From Pseudorhodoferax sp. Leaf265 (lineage in GTDB: Bacteria; Pseudomonadota; Gammaproteobacteria; Burkholderiales; Burkholderiaceae_C), in assembly GCF_001422365.1 (NCBI RefSeq), contig NZ_LMMT01000001.1, forward strand, positions 288,820 to 352,819: 64,000 nt of DNA. Reading direction: 5' to 3'. The translations under genes were made by a program, and so were the position numbers. Shown here in pieces: positions 55,099-63,914 of this stretch (the stretch's first letter is position 1; every line of letters starts with the position of its first letter). The notes under the pieces were generated by a model. The model did no database searches and was not told where the DNA came from. It saw nothing but the letters and a program-made list of their open reading frames with translations.

Positions 55099-56319
55099 AT
55101 GCAGAAGATGAAACTCGTGATGGTGGGCAACGGCATGGCCGGCGTGCGCACGCTGGAGGAGTTGCTCAGGATGGCACCGGGCCTGTACGACATCACGGTC
55201 TTCGGTGCCGAGCCGTACCCCAACTACAACCGCATCATGCTGTCGCCGGTGCTGGCCGGCGAGCAGACCATCGCGCAGATCGTGTTGAACCCCTGGGAGT
55301 GGTACAGCGCCAACGGCATCACGCTGCACGCGGGCAAAAAGGTGGTGGAGGTCGACCGACGACGGCGCACCGTGCGCGCCGAGGACGGCACCGAGGCCGC
55401 CTACGACCGACTGCTGCTGGCGACGGGCTCCAACCCCTTCATGTTGCCGTTGCCGGGCAAGGATCTGGAAGGCGTGATCGCCTACCGCGACATCGCCGAC
55501 ACGCAGACCATGATCGAGGCCACCACGACGCACCGGCATGCGGTGGTGATCGGCGGTGGCCTGCTGGGCCTGGAGGCGGCCAACGGCCTGGCCTTGCGCG
55601 GCATGCAGGTCAGCGTGGTGCACCATGGCGACTGGCTCATGGAGCGCCAGCTCGACAAGGTGGCCGGCGAACTGCTGCGCAGCGCGCTGGAGCAGCGTGG
55701 GCTGCAGTTCCTGCTCAACGCCCACACGGCCGCGCTGCTGGGCAACGCGGCCGGCCGCGTGCGCGCGGTGCGTTTCAAGGACGGCCACGAGGTGCCGGCC
55801 GACCTGGTCGTCATGGCCGTGGGCATCCGCCCCAACATCGCGCTGGCGCAGCGCATGCGGCTGCACTGCGAGCGTGCCATCGTCGTCAACGACACCCTGC
55901 AGACCGTGACCGATGCGCGCATCTATGCGGTGGGCGAGTGCGCGCAGCACCGCGGCATCGCCTACGGACTGGTAGCGCCGCTGTTCGAGCAGGGCAAGGT
56001 GGCGGCCAACCACCTGGCCCACCACGGCATCGGCCGCTACCAAGGCTCGCTGACCTCGACCAAGCTCAAGGTCACGGGCATCGACCTGTTCTCTGCCGGT
56101 AACTTCCAAGGCGGCGAGGGCACGGAGGAGATCGTCATGAGCGACGCCCTGGGCGGCGTCTACAAGAAGCTCGTGATCCAGGGCGACAAGCTGGTCGGCG
56201 CCTGCCTGTACGGCGACACGGTGGATGGCAACTGGTATGTCCGGCTACTGCGCGAAGGCCGCAGCGTCGCGGCGATCCGCGACCAGCTGATGTTCGGCGA
56301 GCCCGCCGCGACACCATGA
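55099..56319 (+). CDS. FAD-dependent NAD(P)H oxidoreductase, assimilatory nitrate reductase electron-transfer subunit
   Basis: 406 residues. Two dinucleotide-binding regions (KLVMVGNGMAGVRTLEEL for FAD, HAVVIGGGLLGLEAANGLAL for NAD), and AVGECAQHRGIAYGLVAPLF. It resembles the N-terminal third of NirB and the separate NasC (Klebsiella)/NasB (Bacillus) proteins that feed electrons to the molybdenum subunit. There is no sirohaem/4Fe-4S nitrite reductase domain. Its stop overlaps the nitrate reductase start by 4 bp, which supports a stable pair. Confidence 0.85.
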   Translation: MQKMKLVMVGNGMAGVRTLEELLRMAPGLYDITVFGAEPYPNYNRIMLSPVLAGEQTIAQIVLNPWEWYSANGITLHAGKKVVEVDRRRRTVRAEDGTEAAYDRLLLATGSNPFMLPLPGKDLEGVIAYRDIADTQTMIEATTTHRHAVVIGGGLLGLEAANGLALRGMQVSVVHHGDWLMERQLDKVAGELLRSALEQRGLQFLLNAHTAALLGNAAGRVRAVRFKDGHEVPADLVVMAVGIRPNIALAQRMRLHCERAIVVNDTLQTVTDARIYAVGECAQHRGIAYGLVAPLFEQGKVAANHLAHHGIGRYQGSLTSTKLKVTGIDLFSAGNFQGGEGTEEIVMSDALGGVYKKLVIQGDKLVGACLYGDTVDGNWYVRLLREGRSVAAIRDQLMFGEPAATP

Positions 56320-59093
56320 CCACCGAGACGCGCTCCACCTGCCCCTACTGCGGCGTCGGCTGCGGCGTGCTGATCGCCTCGGACGCGGGCCAGATCGTCG
56401 GTGTGCGCGGGGATCCACAGCACCCGGCCAACTTCGGCCGCCTGTGCACCAAGGGCTCCACGCTGCACCTGACGGCCAGCGCCGAGGTCACGCGCCAGAC
56501 CCGTCTGCTGCAGCCCATGCAGCGCGCAGCGCGCGGCGCGGCGCCGCAGCCCCTCGCCTGGGACGCCGCCCTGGACAGCGCGGCCGCACGCTTCGCCCAT
56601 GTGATCGCCGAAGACGGGCCGGATGCCGTGGGCTTCTACCTTTCGGGCCAGTTGCTGACCGAGGACTACTACGTCTTCAACAAGCTGGCCAAGGGCCTGA
56701 TCGGCACCAACAACCTGGACACCAACTCGCGCCTGTGTATGAGCAGCGCGGTCGCCGGCTACAAACAGACCTTGGGCGCGGACGCGCCGCCGGCCTGCTA
56801 CGACGACCTGAAGCACGCCGACTGCCTGTTCATCGTAGGCAGCAACACGGCCTGGGCCCACCCCATCCTGTTCCGCCGCATCGAGGACGCGAAGCGCGCG
56901 AACCCGGCCCTGCAGATCGTGGTGGTGGACCCGCGCCGCACCGACACCTGCGAGATCGCCGACCTGCATGTGGCGCTGCAGCCCGGCACCGACGTGATGC
57001 TGTTCCACGGCATGCTGCACCTGATGCTGCGCGAGGGCTGGACCCAGCCCGGCTACATCGCGGCCCACACCAGCGGCTTCGACGAACTCGCCGCCCTGGT
57101 GCGCGACTGCACGCCCGAGGCTGTGGCCCAGGTCTGCGGCATCACGCAGGGCGCGCTGGCGCAGGCCACGCGCCTGTTTGCGACCTCGCCGGCCACGCTG
57201 AGCCTGTACTGCATGGGCATGAACCAGTCGTCCAGCGGCACGGCCAAGAACGCGGCGCTGATCAACCTGCACCTGGCCACGGCCCAGATCGGCCGCCCCG
57301 GCGCGGGCCCGTTCTCGCTGACCGGCCAGCCGAACGCCATGGGCGGGCGCGAAGTCGGCGGCCTGTCCAACCTGCTGCCGGCGCACCGCGACATGGCCAA
57401 TGCCGCGCACCGCGCCGAGGTGGCGGCGTTCTGGGGCGTGGACAGCATCCCGGCCCTGCCGGGCAAGAGCGCCATCGAGATGTTCCAGGCCGCGGCCGAC
57501 GGCGAGATCCGCGCGCTGTGGATCGCCTGCACCAACCCGGCCCAGTCCATGCCCGACCAGGCCATGGTGCGCCGCGCGCTGGAGCGCGCCGAGTTCGTCG
57601 TGGTGCAGGAGGCCTTTGCTGGCACCGCCACCTGCGCCTTCGCCGACCTGCTGCTGCCAGCCACCACCTGGGGCGAGAAGGAAGGCACGGTCACCAACAG
57701 CGAGCGGCGCATCTCGCGCGTGCGGGCGGCCGTGCCGCCATCGGGCAAGGCGCGGCATGACTGGCACATCGCGGCCGATTTCGCGCGCCGGCTGGCCGGC
57801 CGGCTCGGGCGCGGCGTCGCGCTGTTCCCCTACCAGACGCCCGAGTCGGTCTGGAACGAGCACCGCGAGACCACGCGCGGCCGCGACCTGGACATCACCG
57901 GCATGGACTACGCGATGCTGGAGGCCGCGCCACAGCAGTGGCCGCTGCCAGCAGGGACCACGCAGGGCAGGCCGCGCCTGTACGAGGACGGCCGCTTCGC
58001 CACGGCCGACGGCCGCGCGCGCTTTGCCGCCGCGCCTTACCGGCCCGTGGCCGAGCCGCGCGACGGGCGCTACCCCTTTTCACTGAACACCGGCCGCCTG
58101 CGCGACCAATGGCATGGCATGAGCCGCACGGGCACGCTGGGCCGGCTGTTCGGCCATGTGCCCGAACCCGTGGTGCAGATGCACGCGCAGGACATGGTGC
58201 ACCACCAGTTGGCCGATGGCGACCTGGTCTACGTGACCTCGCGGCGCGGCAGCATTGTGGTACCGGTGGCAGCCAGCGCCGACCTGGGTGCCGCGCAGGC
58301 CTTCATCGCCATGCACTGGGGGCCGGAGTACCTGGGCGGGCGCAGCAGCACCGGCACGGCCCTGGCCGGCGTGAACGCGCTGACCACGCCCCAGCACTGC
58401 CCCATCTCCAAGCAGCCCGAGCTCAAGCACACGCCAGTCAAGATTCTCAAGGCCGAGCTGCCCTGGTCGCTGCTGGCCATGGCCTGGCTGCCCGACGGCG
58501 AGGCATTGCGCGTGCGCGCGCAGCTGCGCACACTGGTCGAGGCCCTGCCCTTTGTGAGCTGCGTGCCGTTCGGCGCCGCAGGCACCGGCACGGGACGCAC
58601 CGGCGTGCTGCTGCGCGCCGCTGCCCATGAAGCGCCGGACAGCAGCATGCTGGCGCAGATCGAGCAGCTGCTGGGCCTGTCGGGCCTGGACACCCTGCGC
58701 TACACCGATCCACGGCGCGGTCAGCGCCGTGCCGTGCGGCTGCAGCGCGACGGCGCAGCCGCCCACGTGGTGGGCGTGCTGCTGGCCGGCGACACGCGCG
58801 CCGAGGCCTGGATCCGTGCGCTGCTGCAGGACCAGTTGCCGGCGCAGGACTTCGGCCGCCAGCTGCTGTCATTCCAGGCCAAGGCGCCAGCCGGGGTCCA
58901 GTCGCGTGGCAAGCTCGTGTGCAGCTGCTTCGGCGTCAGCGAGTCGGCCATCCGCGACCAGCTCGCGCAATGCAGCGGCAGCGGCGAGCAACGCCTGGCG
59001 GCGCTGCAGGACGCGCTGCAGTGCGGCACCAACTGCGGCTCCTGCGTGCCCGAGCTCAAGCGCATGGTGCGTGCAACCGAAGTGGCGGCATGA
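56316..59093 (+). CDS. nasA: Assimilatory nitrate reductase, molybdopterin catalytic subunit
   Basis: 925 residues, cytoplasmic, no Tat signal. N-terminal [4Fe-4S] ligands C9, C12, C16 and C44 (CPYCGVGCG, GRLCTKGS); Mo-bis-MGD domains with the likely molybdenum ligand C141 in NSRLCMSSAVAGY; the MGD-binding C-terminal beta-barrel near 650-780 (GRLRDQWHGMSRTG); and, at the extreme C-terminus (about 866-915), a BFD-type [2Fe-2S] domain (VCSCFGVSESA, CGTNCGSCVPEL). This is the NasA layout of Klebsiella, with the cluster receiving electrons from the flavoprotein encoded upstream. Confidence 0.94.
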   Translation: MTTETRSTCPYCGVGCGVLIASDAGQIVGVRGDPQHPANFGRLCTKGSTLHLTASAEVTRQTRLLQPMQRAARGAAPQPLAWDAALDSAAARFAHVIAEDGPDAVGFYLSGQLLTEDYYVFNKLAKGLIGTNNLDTNSRLCMSSAVAGYKQTLGADAPPACYDDLKHADCLFIVGSNTAWAHPILFRRIEDAKRANPALQIVVVDPRRTDTCEIADLHVALQPGTDVMLFHGMLHLMLREGWTQPGYIAAHTSGFDELAALVRDCTPEAVAQVCGITQGALAQATRLFATSPATLSLYCMGMNQSSSGTAKNAALINLHLATAQIGRPGAGPFSLTGQPNAMGGREVGGLSNLLPAHRDMANAAHRAEVAAFWGVDSIPALPGKSAIEMFQAAADGEIRALWIACTNPAQSMPDQAMVRRALERAEFVVVQEAFAGTATCAFADLLLPATTWGEKEGTVTNSERRISRVRAAVPPSGKARHDWHIAADFARRLAGRLGRGVALFPYQTPESVWNEHRETTRGRDLDITGMDYAMLEAAPQQWPLPAGTTQGRPRLYEDGRFATADGRARFAAAPYRPVAEPRDGRYPFSLNTGRLRDQWHGMSRTGTLGRLFGHVPEPVVQMHAQDMVHHQLADGDLVYVTSRRGSIVVPVAASADLGAAQAFIAMHWGPEYLGGRSSTGTALAGVNALTTPQHCPISKQPELKHTPVKILKAELPWSLLAMAWLPDGEALRVRAQLRTLVEALPFVSCVPFGAAGTGTGRTGVLLRAAAHEAPDSSMLAQIEQLLGLSGLDTLRYTDPRRGQRRAVRLQRDGAAAHVVGVLLAGDTRAEAWIRALLQDQLPAQDFGRQLLSFQAKAPAGVQSRGKLVCSCFGVSESAIRDQLAQCSGSGEQRLAALQDALQCGTNCGSCVPELKRMVRATEVAA

Positions 59094-59113
59094 ACGCCCT
59101 ACCTGGCGCCGAT

Positions 59114-59145
59114 GGCATAAGCCGACTCACGATCCGGCATAAGCC
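59114..59145. repeat. Direct repeat GGCATAAGCC upstream of ybiB
   Basis: GGCATAAGCC occurs at 59114-59123 and 59136-59145, 22 bp apart (two helical turns), in the 74-bp gap between nasA and ybiB. It may be a regulator site for an internal promoter. Confidence 0.4.
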
Positions 59146-59167
59146 CTGCGGGACAATCGCCCTACCC

Positions 59168-60076
59168 ATGGGAAGCATTGCGCACTACATCAAGGAAATC
59201 GGCCGCGGCGCACGCGGCGCGAAGCCGCTCGCGCGCGAGCAGGCGGCGGATCTGTTCGGTCAGGTCCTGGACGGCGCGGTCACCGATCTGGAGATCGGCG
59301 CCTTCTGCCTGGCCATGCGCGTCAAGGGGGAGACCACCTCCGAGATGGCCGGCTTCCTGGACGCAACGCACGCCCGTGTCGCCAGGCTGCCGGCCAGCGA
59401 CCGTCCGGTCGTCGTGCTGCCCAGCTACAACGGCGCGCGCAAGCTGCCGGTGCTGACACCGCTGCTGGCGCTGCTGCTCGCGCGCGAGGGCCTGCCGGTG
59501 CTGGTGCACGGCAGCGCCACCGAATCGAGCCGGGTGCTGGCCAGCGAGGTTCTGGCGCTGCTCGACCGGCCGGCCTGGGCCAGCATCCGCCAGATCGGCA
59601 ATGGCGAGGTGGCGGTGGTCGACACCGAACTGCTGCACCCCGGCCTCAAGCGCCTGCTCGATGTGCGCCGCGTGGTCGGCCTGCGCAACGCTGGGCACAG
59701 CGTTGTCAAGCTCATGCAGCCGGTCGACGGCCCGGCCGTGGTGGTCGGCAGCTACACCCATCCGGCGTTCGCCACGGTCATGACCGAGCTGTTCGAACTG
59801 CTTGGCATGACGGCCCTGCTCTCGCGCGGCCTGGAAGGCGAGGTCGTCAGCGACCCGCGCCGCACACCGCAACTCGACGGCTTCGTGCAGGGCCGGCCCG
59901 TCCCCTTGCAGGCCCAGCAGCCCGGCACACAGGCCGAGGTGCCTGGCCTGCCGGCTTCGATCGCCGCAGCCGATACGGCCGAGTACACGCGCAGCGTGCT
60001 GGCCGGCCACCTTCCCGTGCCGCCGGCCATCGCCGCCCAAGTCGATCACATCCTCCAATTGACGTCCCACGCATGA
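59168..60076 (+). CDS. ybiB: YbiB-type DNA-binding protein (TrpD2 fold)
   Basis: 302 residues. Related to anthranilate phosphoribosyltransferase, but the catalytic glycine-rich and PRPP-binding motifs are replaced, as in E. coli YbiB, a nucleic-acid-binding protein. Segments: LFGQVLDGAVTDLEIGAFCLAM, VLPSYNGARKLPVLTPLLAL and LRNAGHSVVKLMQPVDGPAVV. Its role in the nitrate cluster is unclear. Its stop overlaps the cobA start by 4 bp. Confidence 0.85.
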   Translation: MGSIAHYIKEIGRGARGAKPLAREQAADLFGQVLDGAVTDLEIGAFCLAMRVKGETTSEMAGFLDATHARVARLPASDRPVVVLPSYNGARKLPVLTPLLALLLAREGLPVLVHGSATESSRVLASEVLALLDRPAWASIRQIGNGEVAVVDTELLHPGLKRLLDVRRVVGLRNAGHSVVKLMQPVDGPAVVVGSYTHPAFATVMTELFELLGMTALLSRGLEGEVVSDPRRTPQLDGFVQGRPVPLQAQQPGTQAEVPGLPASIAAADTAEYTRSVLAGHLPVPPAIAAQVDHILQLTSHA

Positions 60077-60885
60077 ACAAGACCACCACCCCACCGCTGG
60101 GCACCTGCACGCTGGTCGGCGCTGGCCCCGGCGACCCCGAACTGCTCACGCTCAAGGCCGTCAAGGCCATCCAGGTCGCGACCGTGCTGCTGGTCGACGA
60201 CCTGGTCAACGACGAAGTGCTGGCCTGGGCCAGGCCGGATGCCCGCATCGTCCACGTGGGCAAGCGCGGCGGCTGCAAGAGCACGCCGCAGGCCTTTATC
60301 GAGAAGCTCATGGTCACGGCCGTGCGCGAAGGCGAGCACGTGGTGCGCCTCAAGGGCGGCGACCCCTTCATCTTCGGCCGCGGCGGCGAAGAGGTGGAGC
60401 ACCTGCGCGCCGAAGGCATTGCCTGCCAGGTGATCAACGGCATCACGGCCGGTCTGGCGGCGGTGACCTCGCTGGGCGTGCCGCTCACGCACCGCGACCA
60501 TGCACATGGGGTGGTGTTCATGACGGGCCATGCGAAACCAGGCCATGCGGCCATGGATTGGCGCCAGGTCGGTGCCAGTGCCCATGGCTTGGGCCTGACA
60601 CTGGTCGTCTACATGGGGGTCGGCGCCGCCGAACAGATCGCCGACGGCCTGCTGCAAGCCATGCCGGCGGACACCCTCGTCGCCATCATCGAGAACGCGA
60701 GCCGCCCCGGACAACGTCACGCCACGACCAGGCTGGACCAGTTCGTCCGCACCCTGGTCGACGGTGAGCTCGGCAGCCCGGCGGTCATCGTCGTGGGCGA
60801 CGTGCTGCGCGCCATGGCCTCGGCGAACTTCTCGGCCCAGACCGCGGCGTTGGCCGACAGCCATGAAGAACGCCGCCTGGGCTGA
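60073..60885 (+). CDS. cobA: Uroporphyrinogen-III C-methyltransferase
   Basis: 270 residues, a stand-alone SUMT. SAM-binding VGAGPGDPELLTLKA at the N-terminus, GKRGGCKSTPQAFI, RLKGGDPFIFGRGGEE and GVPLTHRDHAHG. It makes precorrin-2 for sirohaem, the cofactor of assimilatory nitrite (and sulfite) reductase, which fits its place in a nitrate assimilation operon. It lacks the CysG dehydrogenase/ferrochelatase domain, so that step must be supplied elsewhere. Confidence 0.93.
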   Translation: MNKTTTPPLGTCTLVGAGPGDPELLTLKAVKAIQVATVLLVDDLVNDEVLAWARPDARIVHVGKRGGCKSTPQAFIEKLMVTAVREGEHVVRLKGGDPFIFGRGGEEVEHLRAEGIACQVINGITAGLAAVTSLGVPLTHRDHAHGVVFMTGHAKPGHAAMDWRQVGASAHGLGLTLVVYMGVGAAEQIADGLLQAMPADTLVAIIENASRPGQRHATTRLDQFVRTLVDGELGSPAVIVVGDVLRAMASANFSAQTAALADSHEERRLG

Positions 60886-60943
60886 GATCCATTCGCGGTG
60901 CCAAGCGAGCCGGCAAGACACCAGATCAGACCCGGTCGTGCTG

Positions 60944-62038
60944 TCAGCCCGCCCGTTGCGTGCCGGTCGGTGCCGGAAAGCGCGCCATGTAGGCCTTGCG
61001 CATCAGGTGCGGAAGCAGCAGGTGCAAGGGCATGCGCATCCAGTGCGAGCGCACATAAAGCAGCCAACGGGCCAAACGCGCCGTCGGGCTGTCGCAACTT
61101 GGATGGTTGGGCCGCAACGCCTGCGCAAGCAGTGCCGCAACGAGCGACATGGCCGGCCCGCCGATCGGGCGCGCAGCCAATGCGGCAGCAGCCTCGGCGG
61201 GCAGCGGTAAGCCGAACAGGCGCTGCGCCTGGTGAAGCAAGTGGAACAGCGGCTCCTCCAAGCCCAGTTCCCGGGCACGGGCCAGCAACTCGGACCAGAA
61301 TGCAGGTTCGCGGCCGAAATGCAAGAGCAGGTCGTGCAGGTCGAGCAGGTCACGCAGTCCATGGTCGAACTCGCTCTCCTGGTACAGGTGAACGGCGCTG
61401 TGCAGCACCATGTCCTCGGGACCAAGGACAAAAAGGCCGCTCGCGCCGACTGGCCGGACACGCTCGAACAAGCGCTCCGCATCGACCTTGAATCGCGACG
61501 TTGGCGGCGCAATCGTGTGGTGCAGATCGATGACGCTGCCGCGTTGCACATGCCGCAATGGCGGCACCTCGTGCATCCATTCGCGGTAATAGCGCTGGTT
61601 GTAGGCATCGCGCTCTTCGCTGATCCAGCCGCCTGCCAGCAACGCATCCTCCACCGCAGCGATCTGGCCACGCTCAACCATGATGTCGAGGTCGGAAAAC
61701 ATGCGCGCCCGTGCTGGAGGAAGTCCCGCGAAAAGATAAGCCGCACCCTTGAGCAGAACCACCGGCGTTGCCAGACCACGCAACGCGCGTCGCATGTGGG
61801 CCAGTTCGGCCAGCACTTCATGGCGCTGCCGCTCGACGATGTGCAGAGCGCCCCGAAGATAGTGCTGCTGCGGGGAAGGCAGCAAGGCGAGGCCACCGTC
61901 CCGGTCGTCGAAATGGCGGGCCAGTCGAGGCAGCAGCCGGGCACGTCGCGCCTGGCCGAGCAGTAGCTCCCAGTCTGCCGGCGAGAACTCGGACGGTCTG
62001 ACCTGTGCCCCCCAGACGCCGCTCAACAGATCAGTCAT
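60944..62038 (-). CDS. Nucleotidyltransferase family protein of an HPr-rel-A-type cluster
   Basis: 364 residues. PF14907-like nucleotidyltransferase fold: VVLLKGAAYLFAG at about residues 93-105 and the metal-binding D116-x-D118 in MFSDLDIMVE, followed by MHEVPPLRHVQRGSVIDLHH and a long helical C-terminus. Substrate unknown. Its ATG overlaps the stop of the kinase gene (ATGA), so the products are made together. The 58-bp gap to the convergent cobA stop holds nothing I can identify. Confidence 0.82.
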   Translation of the reverse strand: MTDLLSGVWGAQVRPSEFSPADWELLLGQARRARLLPRLARHFDDRDGGLALLPSPQQHYLRGALHIVERQRHEVLAELAHMRRALRGLATPVVLLKGAAYLFAGLPPARARMFSDLDIMVERGQIAAVEDALLAGGWISEERDAYNQRYYREWMHEVPPLRHVQRGSVIDLHHTIAPPTSRFKVDAERLFERVRPVGASGLFVLGPEDMVLHSAVHLYQESEFDHGLRDLLDLHDLLLHFGREPAFWSELLARARELGLEEPLFHLLHQAQRLFGLPLPAEAAAALAARPIGGPAMSLVAALLAQALRPNHPSCDSPTARLARWLLYVRSHWMRMPLHLLLPHLMRKAYMARFPAPTGTQRAG

Positions 62039-62964
62039 CGCGGGGCTTCCGTGAGCGCAGCGTCGGCGAGCCGGTCGAACAAGGCCACCGCGTCGTCGAG
62101 CCGGCCGTAGCTGAACTGGTAGCAGTCGCTCGCCCCGACCAGCGCCGTCAACGCTTCGAAGCCCGTGAGCCCGAGCAACGTGTAGTTGAACGAATTGCTG
62201 CCGAGTTCGAGCACGCTGTGGCCGCGCGGGCGCTGCACGAGTTCGGCCGGCGCATCGGCCACGTATTTCGGAAAAATGACCCAGCGCGGCACGGCCGTCT
62301 CACCCATGCGGTCCAATGCCGACACCGGAATCTTCATGTGGGTGACCGAGCCTTTCGAGGTGCCATGTGTGGTGCGGCTGAAAACCGCACCAGGCACAAA
62401 CGCACCAATCACCTCGATGGACTTGTTTTTCAAGCTGATCGGCCGCACGGCCGGTGTGATGGACGCGCCGTCCAGGCTCACGAGGGCAATCTCGTCGGAC
62501 AGCAACCGCCAACCGCGGTGCACAAGGCCAGCACATAGCGTGCTCTTGCCCGATCCCGGCGGGGCCGCCAAGACGGCGGCAAAACCGTTGCGCTCAACGA
62601 CCGCAGCGTGGAGCATCAGGTACTGATGGGCCCGGGTCGAGACACACCAGTTCATTGCCCATTCGAGTTGCGGATAGGCATGCGACTGCGGCAACGGCTC
62701 GAACGGATAAAAACCGTCTGTGCTGAAGCGGACTTGTGGGCGCCACCATCGATGGATCCCTGCGCCCGGCTCCATCACCAGGGAGAAATCGGCGAAGCTG
62801 GCTGGGTCGGCGAGTGGGTAGTCGGCATAGAGAACGCGCAGACCATCGGCAATCGGCGGCAGTGTCGATTTGATCCTGTACCCGAACGGCCCCGCGCGAA
62901 CCACGAGGTCACCCTCTGCGAGCCGTTGCCGAAGCGAAGCATCCGTCAAACTCGCCAGGATCAC
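62035..62964 (-). CDS. HPr-kinase-related kinase (HprK-rel-A type)
   Basis: 309 residues with a P-loop APPGSGKST at residues 134-142 and LLSDEIAL at 155-162, arranged as in the catalytic domain of HPr kinase/phosphorylase. It lacks the N-terminal HprK domain; instead about 130 residues of unknown type come first. Start is GTG at 62964, overlapping the PqqD-like stop (GTGA), with GGAG upstream; no ATG fits. It is likely to phosphorylate a protein or peptide Ser/Thr (family inference), and a target other than HPr is expected, since no PTS genes are near. Confidence 0.82.
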   Translation of the reverse strand: MILASLTDASLRQRLAEGDLVVRAGPFGYRIKSTLPPIADGLRVLYADYPLADPASFADFSLVMEPGAGIHRWWRPQVRFSTDGFYPFEPLPQSHAYPQLEWAMNWCVSTRAHQYLMLHAAVVERNGFAAVLAAPPGSGKSTLCAGLVHRGWRLLSDEIALVSLDGASITPAVRPISLKNKSIEVIGAFVPGAVFSRTTHGTSKGSVTHMKIPVSALDRMGETAVPRWVIFPKYVADAPAELVQRPRGHSVLELGSNSFNYTLLGLTGFEALTALVGASDCYQFSYGRLDDAVALFDRLADAALTEAPR

Positions 62965-63242
62965 GGGTTCTCCGCGCGCACGAGACCGAGACCGCTCAGA
63001 AATTCCAGACCTGTCACGATGCGCGGAGCCAGCATTTCGGAGGCGGGCCATTGCAGATCATCCCGCACCTGCGCTTCGAGTTCGGTCAGACTCAGCGCCC
63101 CCTCTTCCAGAGCCATCAGGCTGGCGGCCATCAAGGCGTCAGCGACCAAGGTCTGACCTGAGCTCTCATCAAAGATCACCCATTCATCCTGCCACTGCCG
63201 CCAATGCAGCACTGCCAATTCGTTCAGCTGCCAATGCGCCAT
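62961..63242 (-). CDS. PqqD-like peptide chaperone of the HPr-rel-A system
   Basis: 93 residues, the size of PqqD. Features: WRQWQDEWVIFDESSGQTLV (the PqqD-type beta hairpin), then LMALEEGALSLTELEAQV (helical). In PQQ and other RiPP systems PqqD binds the precursor peptide and presents it to the modifying enzyme. No radical-SAM enzyme is visible here; its direct downstream neighbour is the kinase, which suggests presentation of a substrate for phosphorylation (inference). Confidence 0.78.
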   Translation of the reverse strand: MAHWQLNELAVLHWRQWQDEWVIFDESSGQTLVADALMAASLMALEEGALSLTELEAQVRDDLQWPASEMLAPRIVTGLEFLSGLGLVRAENP

Positions 63243-63290
63243 CGAACGGCTATGGCCTCGTGGCGCAAAGGTCGGGCCTGCCGCATGCCC

Positions 63291-63914
63291 TCAAAGGTTT
63301 TCCAGGTAAGTCGTGAAGAAGCTGTAGGCGTTGTGATTGCCGTCCTGATAGAAGGCGAGCACCTCTGACGACGTGTAGGGGAATCCATAGGGCGCCAGTG
63401 CGCCCTGCTCCCCCGCCTTGGCGTTGAGATAAGCACAAAGCCAGTGGCGCTCAGCGGTGTTCGCGTAGCTCGACTGGCTCATCAACGCGAACAGCGTCAG
63501 TGACTGCAAATTGGGCGAAGCCAAAGACAACACGCTTGATACCTTCTGCGTGGAGTCCACCGGCCACGGACGCTTAGGTGTACCGTTTTTGTTGGACTGC
63601 CCCCACCACCCGGGACTCTTGCCACCTGCGGGAGCCGTCTCGGTGTCGGGACCAAACGAATGGGCAGCCGATTGCACACCGGACAATGTGCAAATGCCTT
63701 CCTTACCGCTTGTTCCAACGCACGTGTAGATGGTGGACTGTGACGTCGCCAATGCGCCAATCGGCGTCAACGCCGCCAAAGCAGTCGCACCGGCAGTAGT
63801 ACCCCGAAGTAGAAGTCGGCGACGCGCCAAGGCTTCGCTCGACATCCGGCGAGTGCCAGACAACCGTCCGTCGCCCTGCTGCGAATCATCCTGATCTGGT
63901 GACAATTTATCCAT
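63291..63914 (-). CDS. Exported protein of unknown function at the head of the HPr-rel-A cluster
   Basis: 207 residues. A 25-residue hydrophilic N-terminus with GTRRMSSEA, then ALARRRLLLRGTTAGATALA, a twin-arginine-like signal with a hydrophobic core ending near GALATSQ. The mature part has a cysteine pair (YTCVGTSGKEGICTLSG), a Gly/Ser/Thr-rich region with GGKSPGWWGQSNKNGTPKRP, one more Cys, and an aromatic C-terminus (SYSFFTTYLENL-like; actual NAYSFFTTYLENL). GAGG lies 7 nt before the ATG. It is 48 bp upstream of the PqqD-like gene. I do not recognise the family; it may be the system's substrate or its surface product. Confidence 0.6.
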   Translation of the reverse strand: MDKLSPDQDDSQQGDGRLSGTRRMSSEALARRRLLLRGTTAGATALAALTPIGALATSQSTIYTCVGTSGKEGICTLSGVQSAAHSFGPDTETAPAGGKSPGWWGQSNKNGTPKRPWPVDSTQKVSSVLSLASPNLQSLTLFALMSQSSYANTAERHWLCAYLNAKAGEQGALAPYGFPYTSSEVLAFYQDGNHNAYSFFTTYLENL

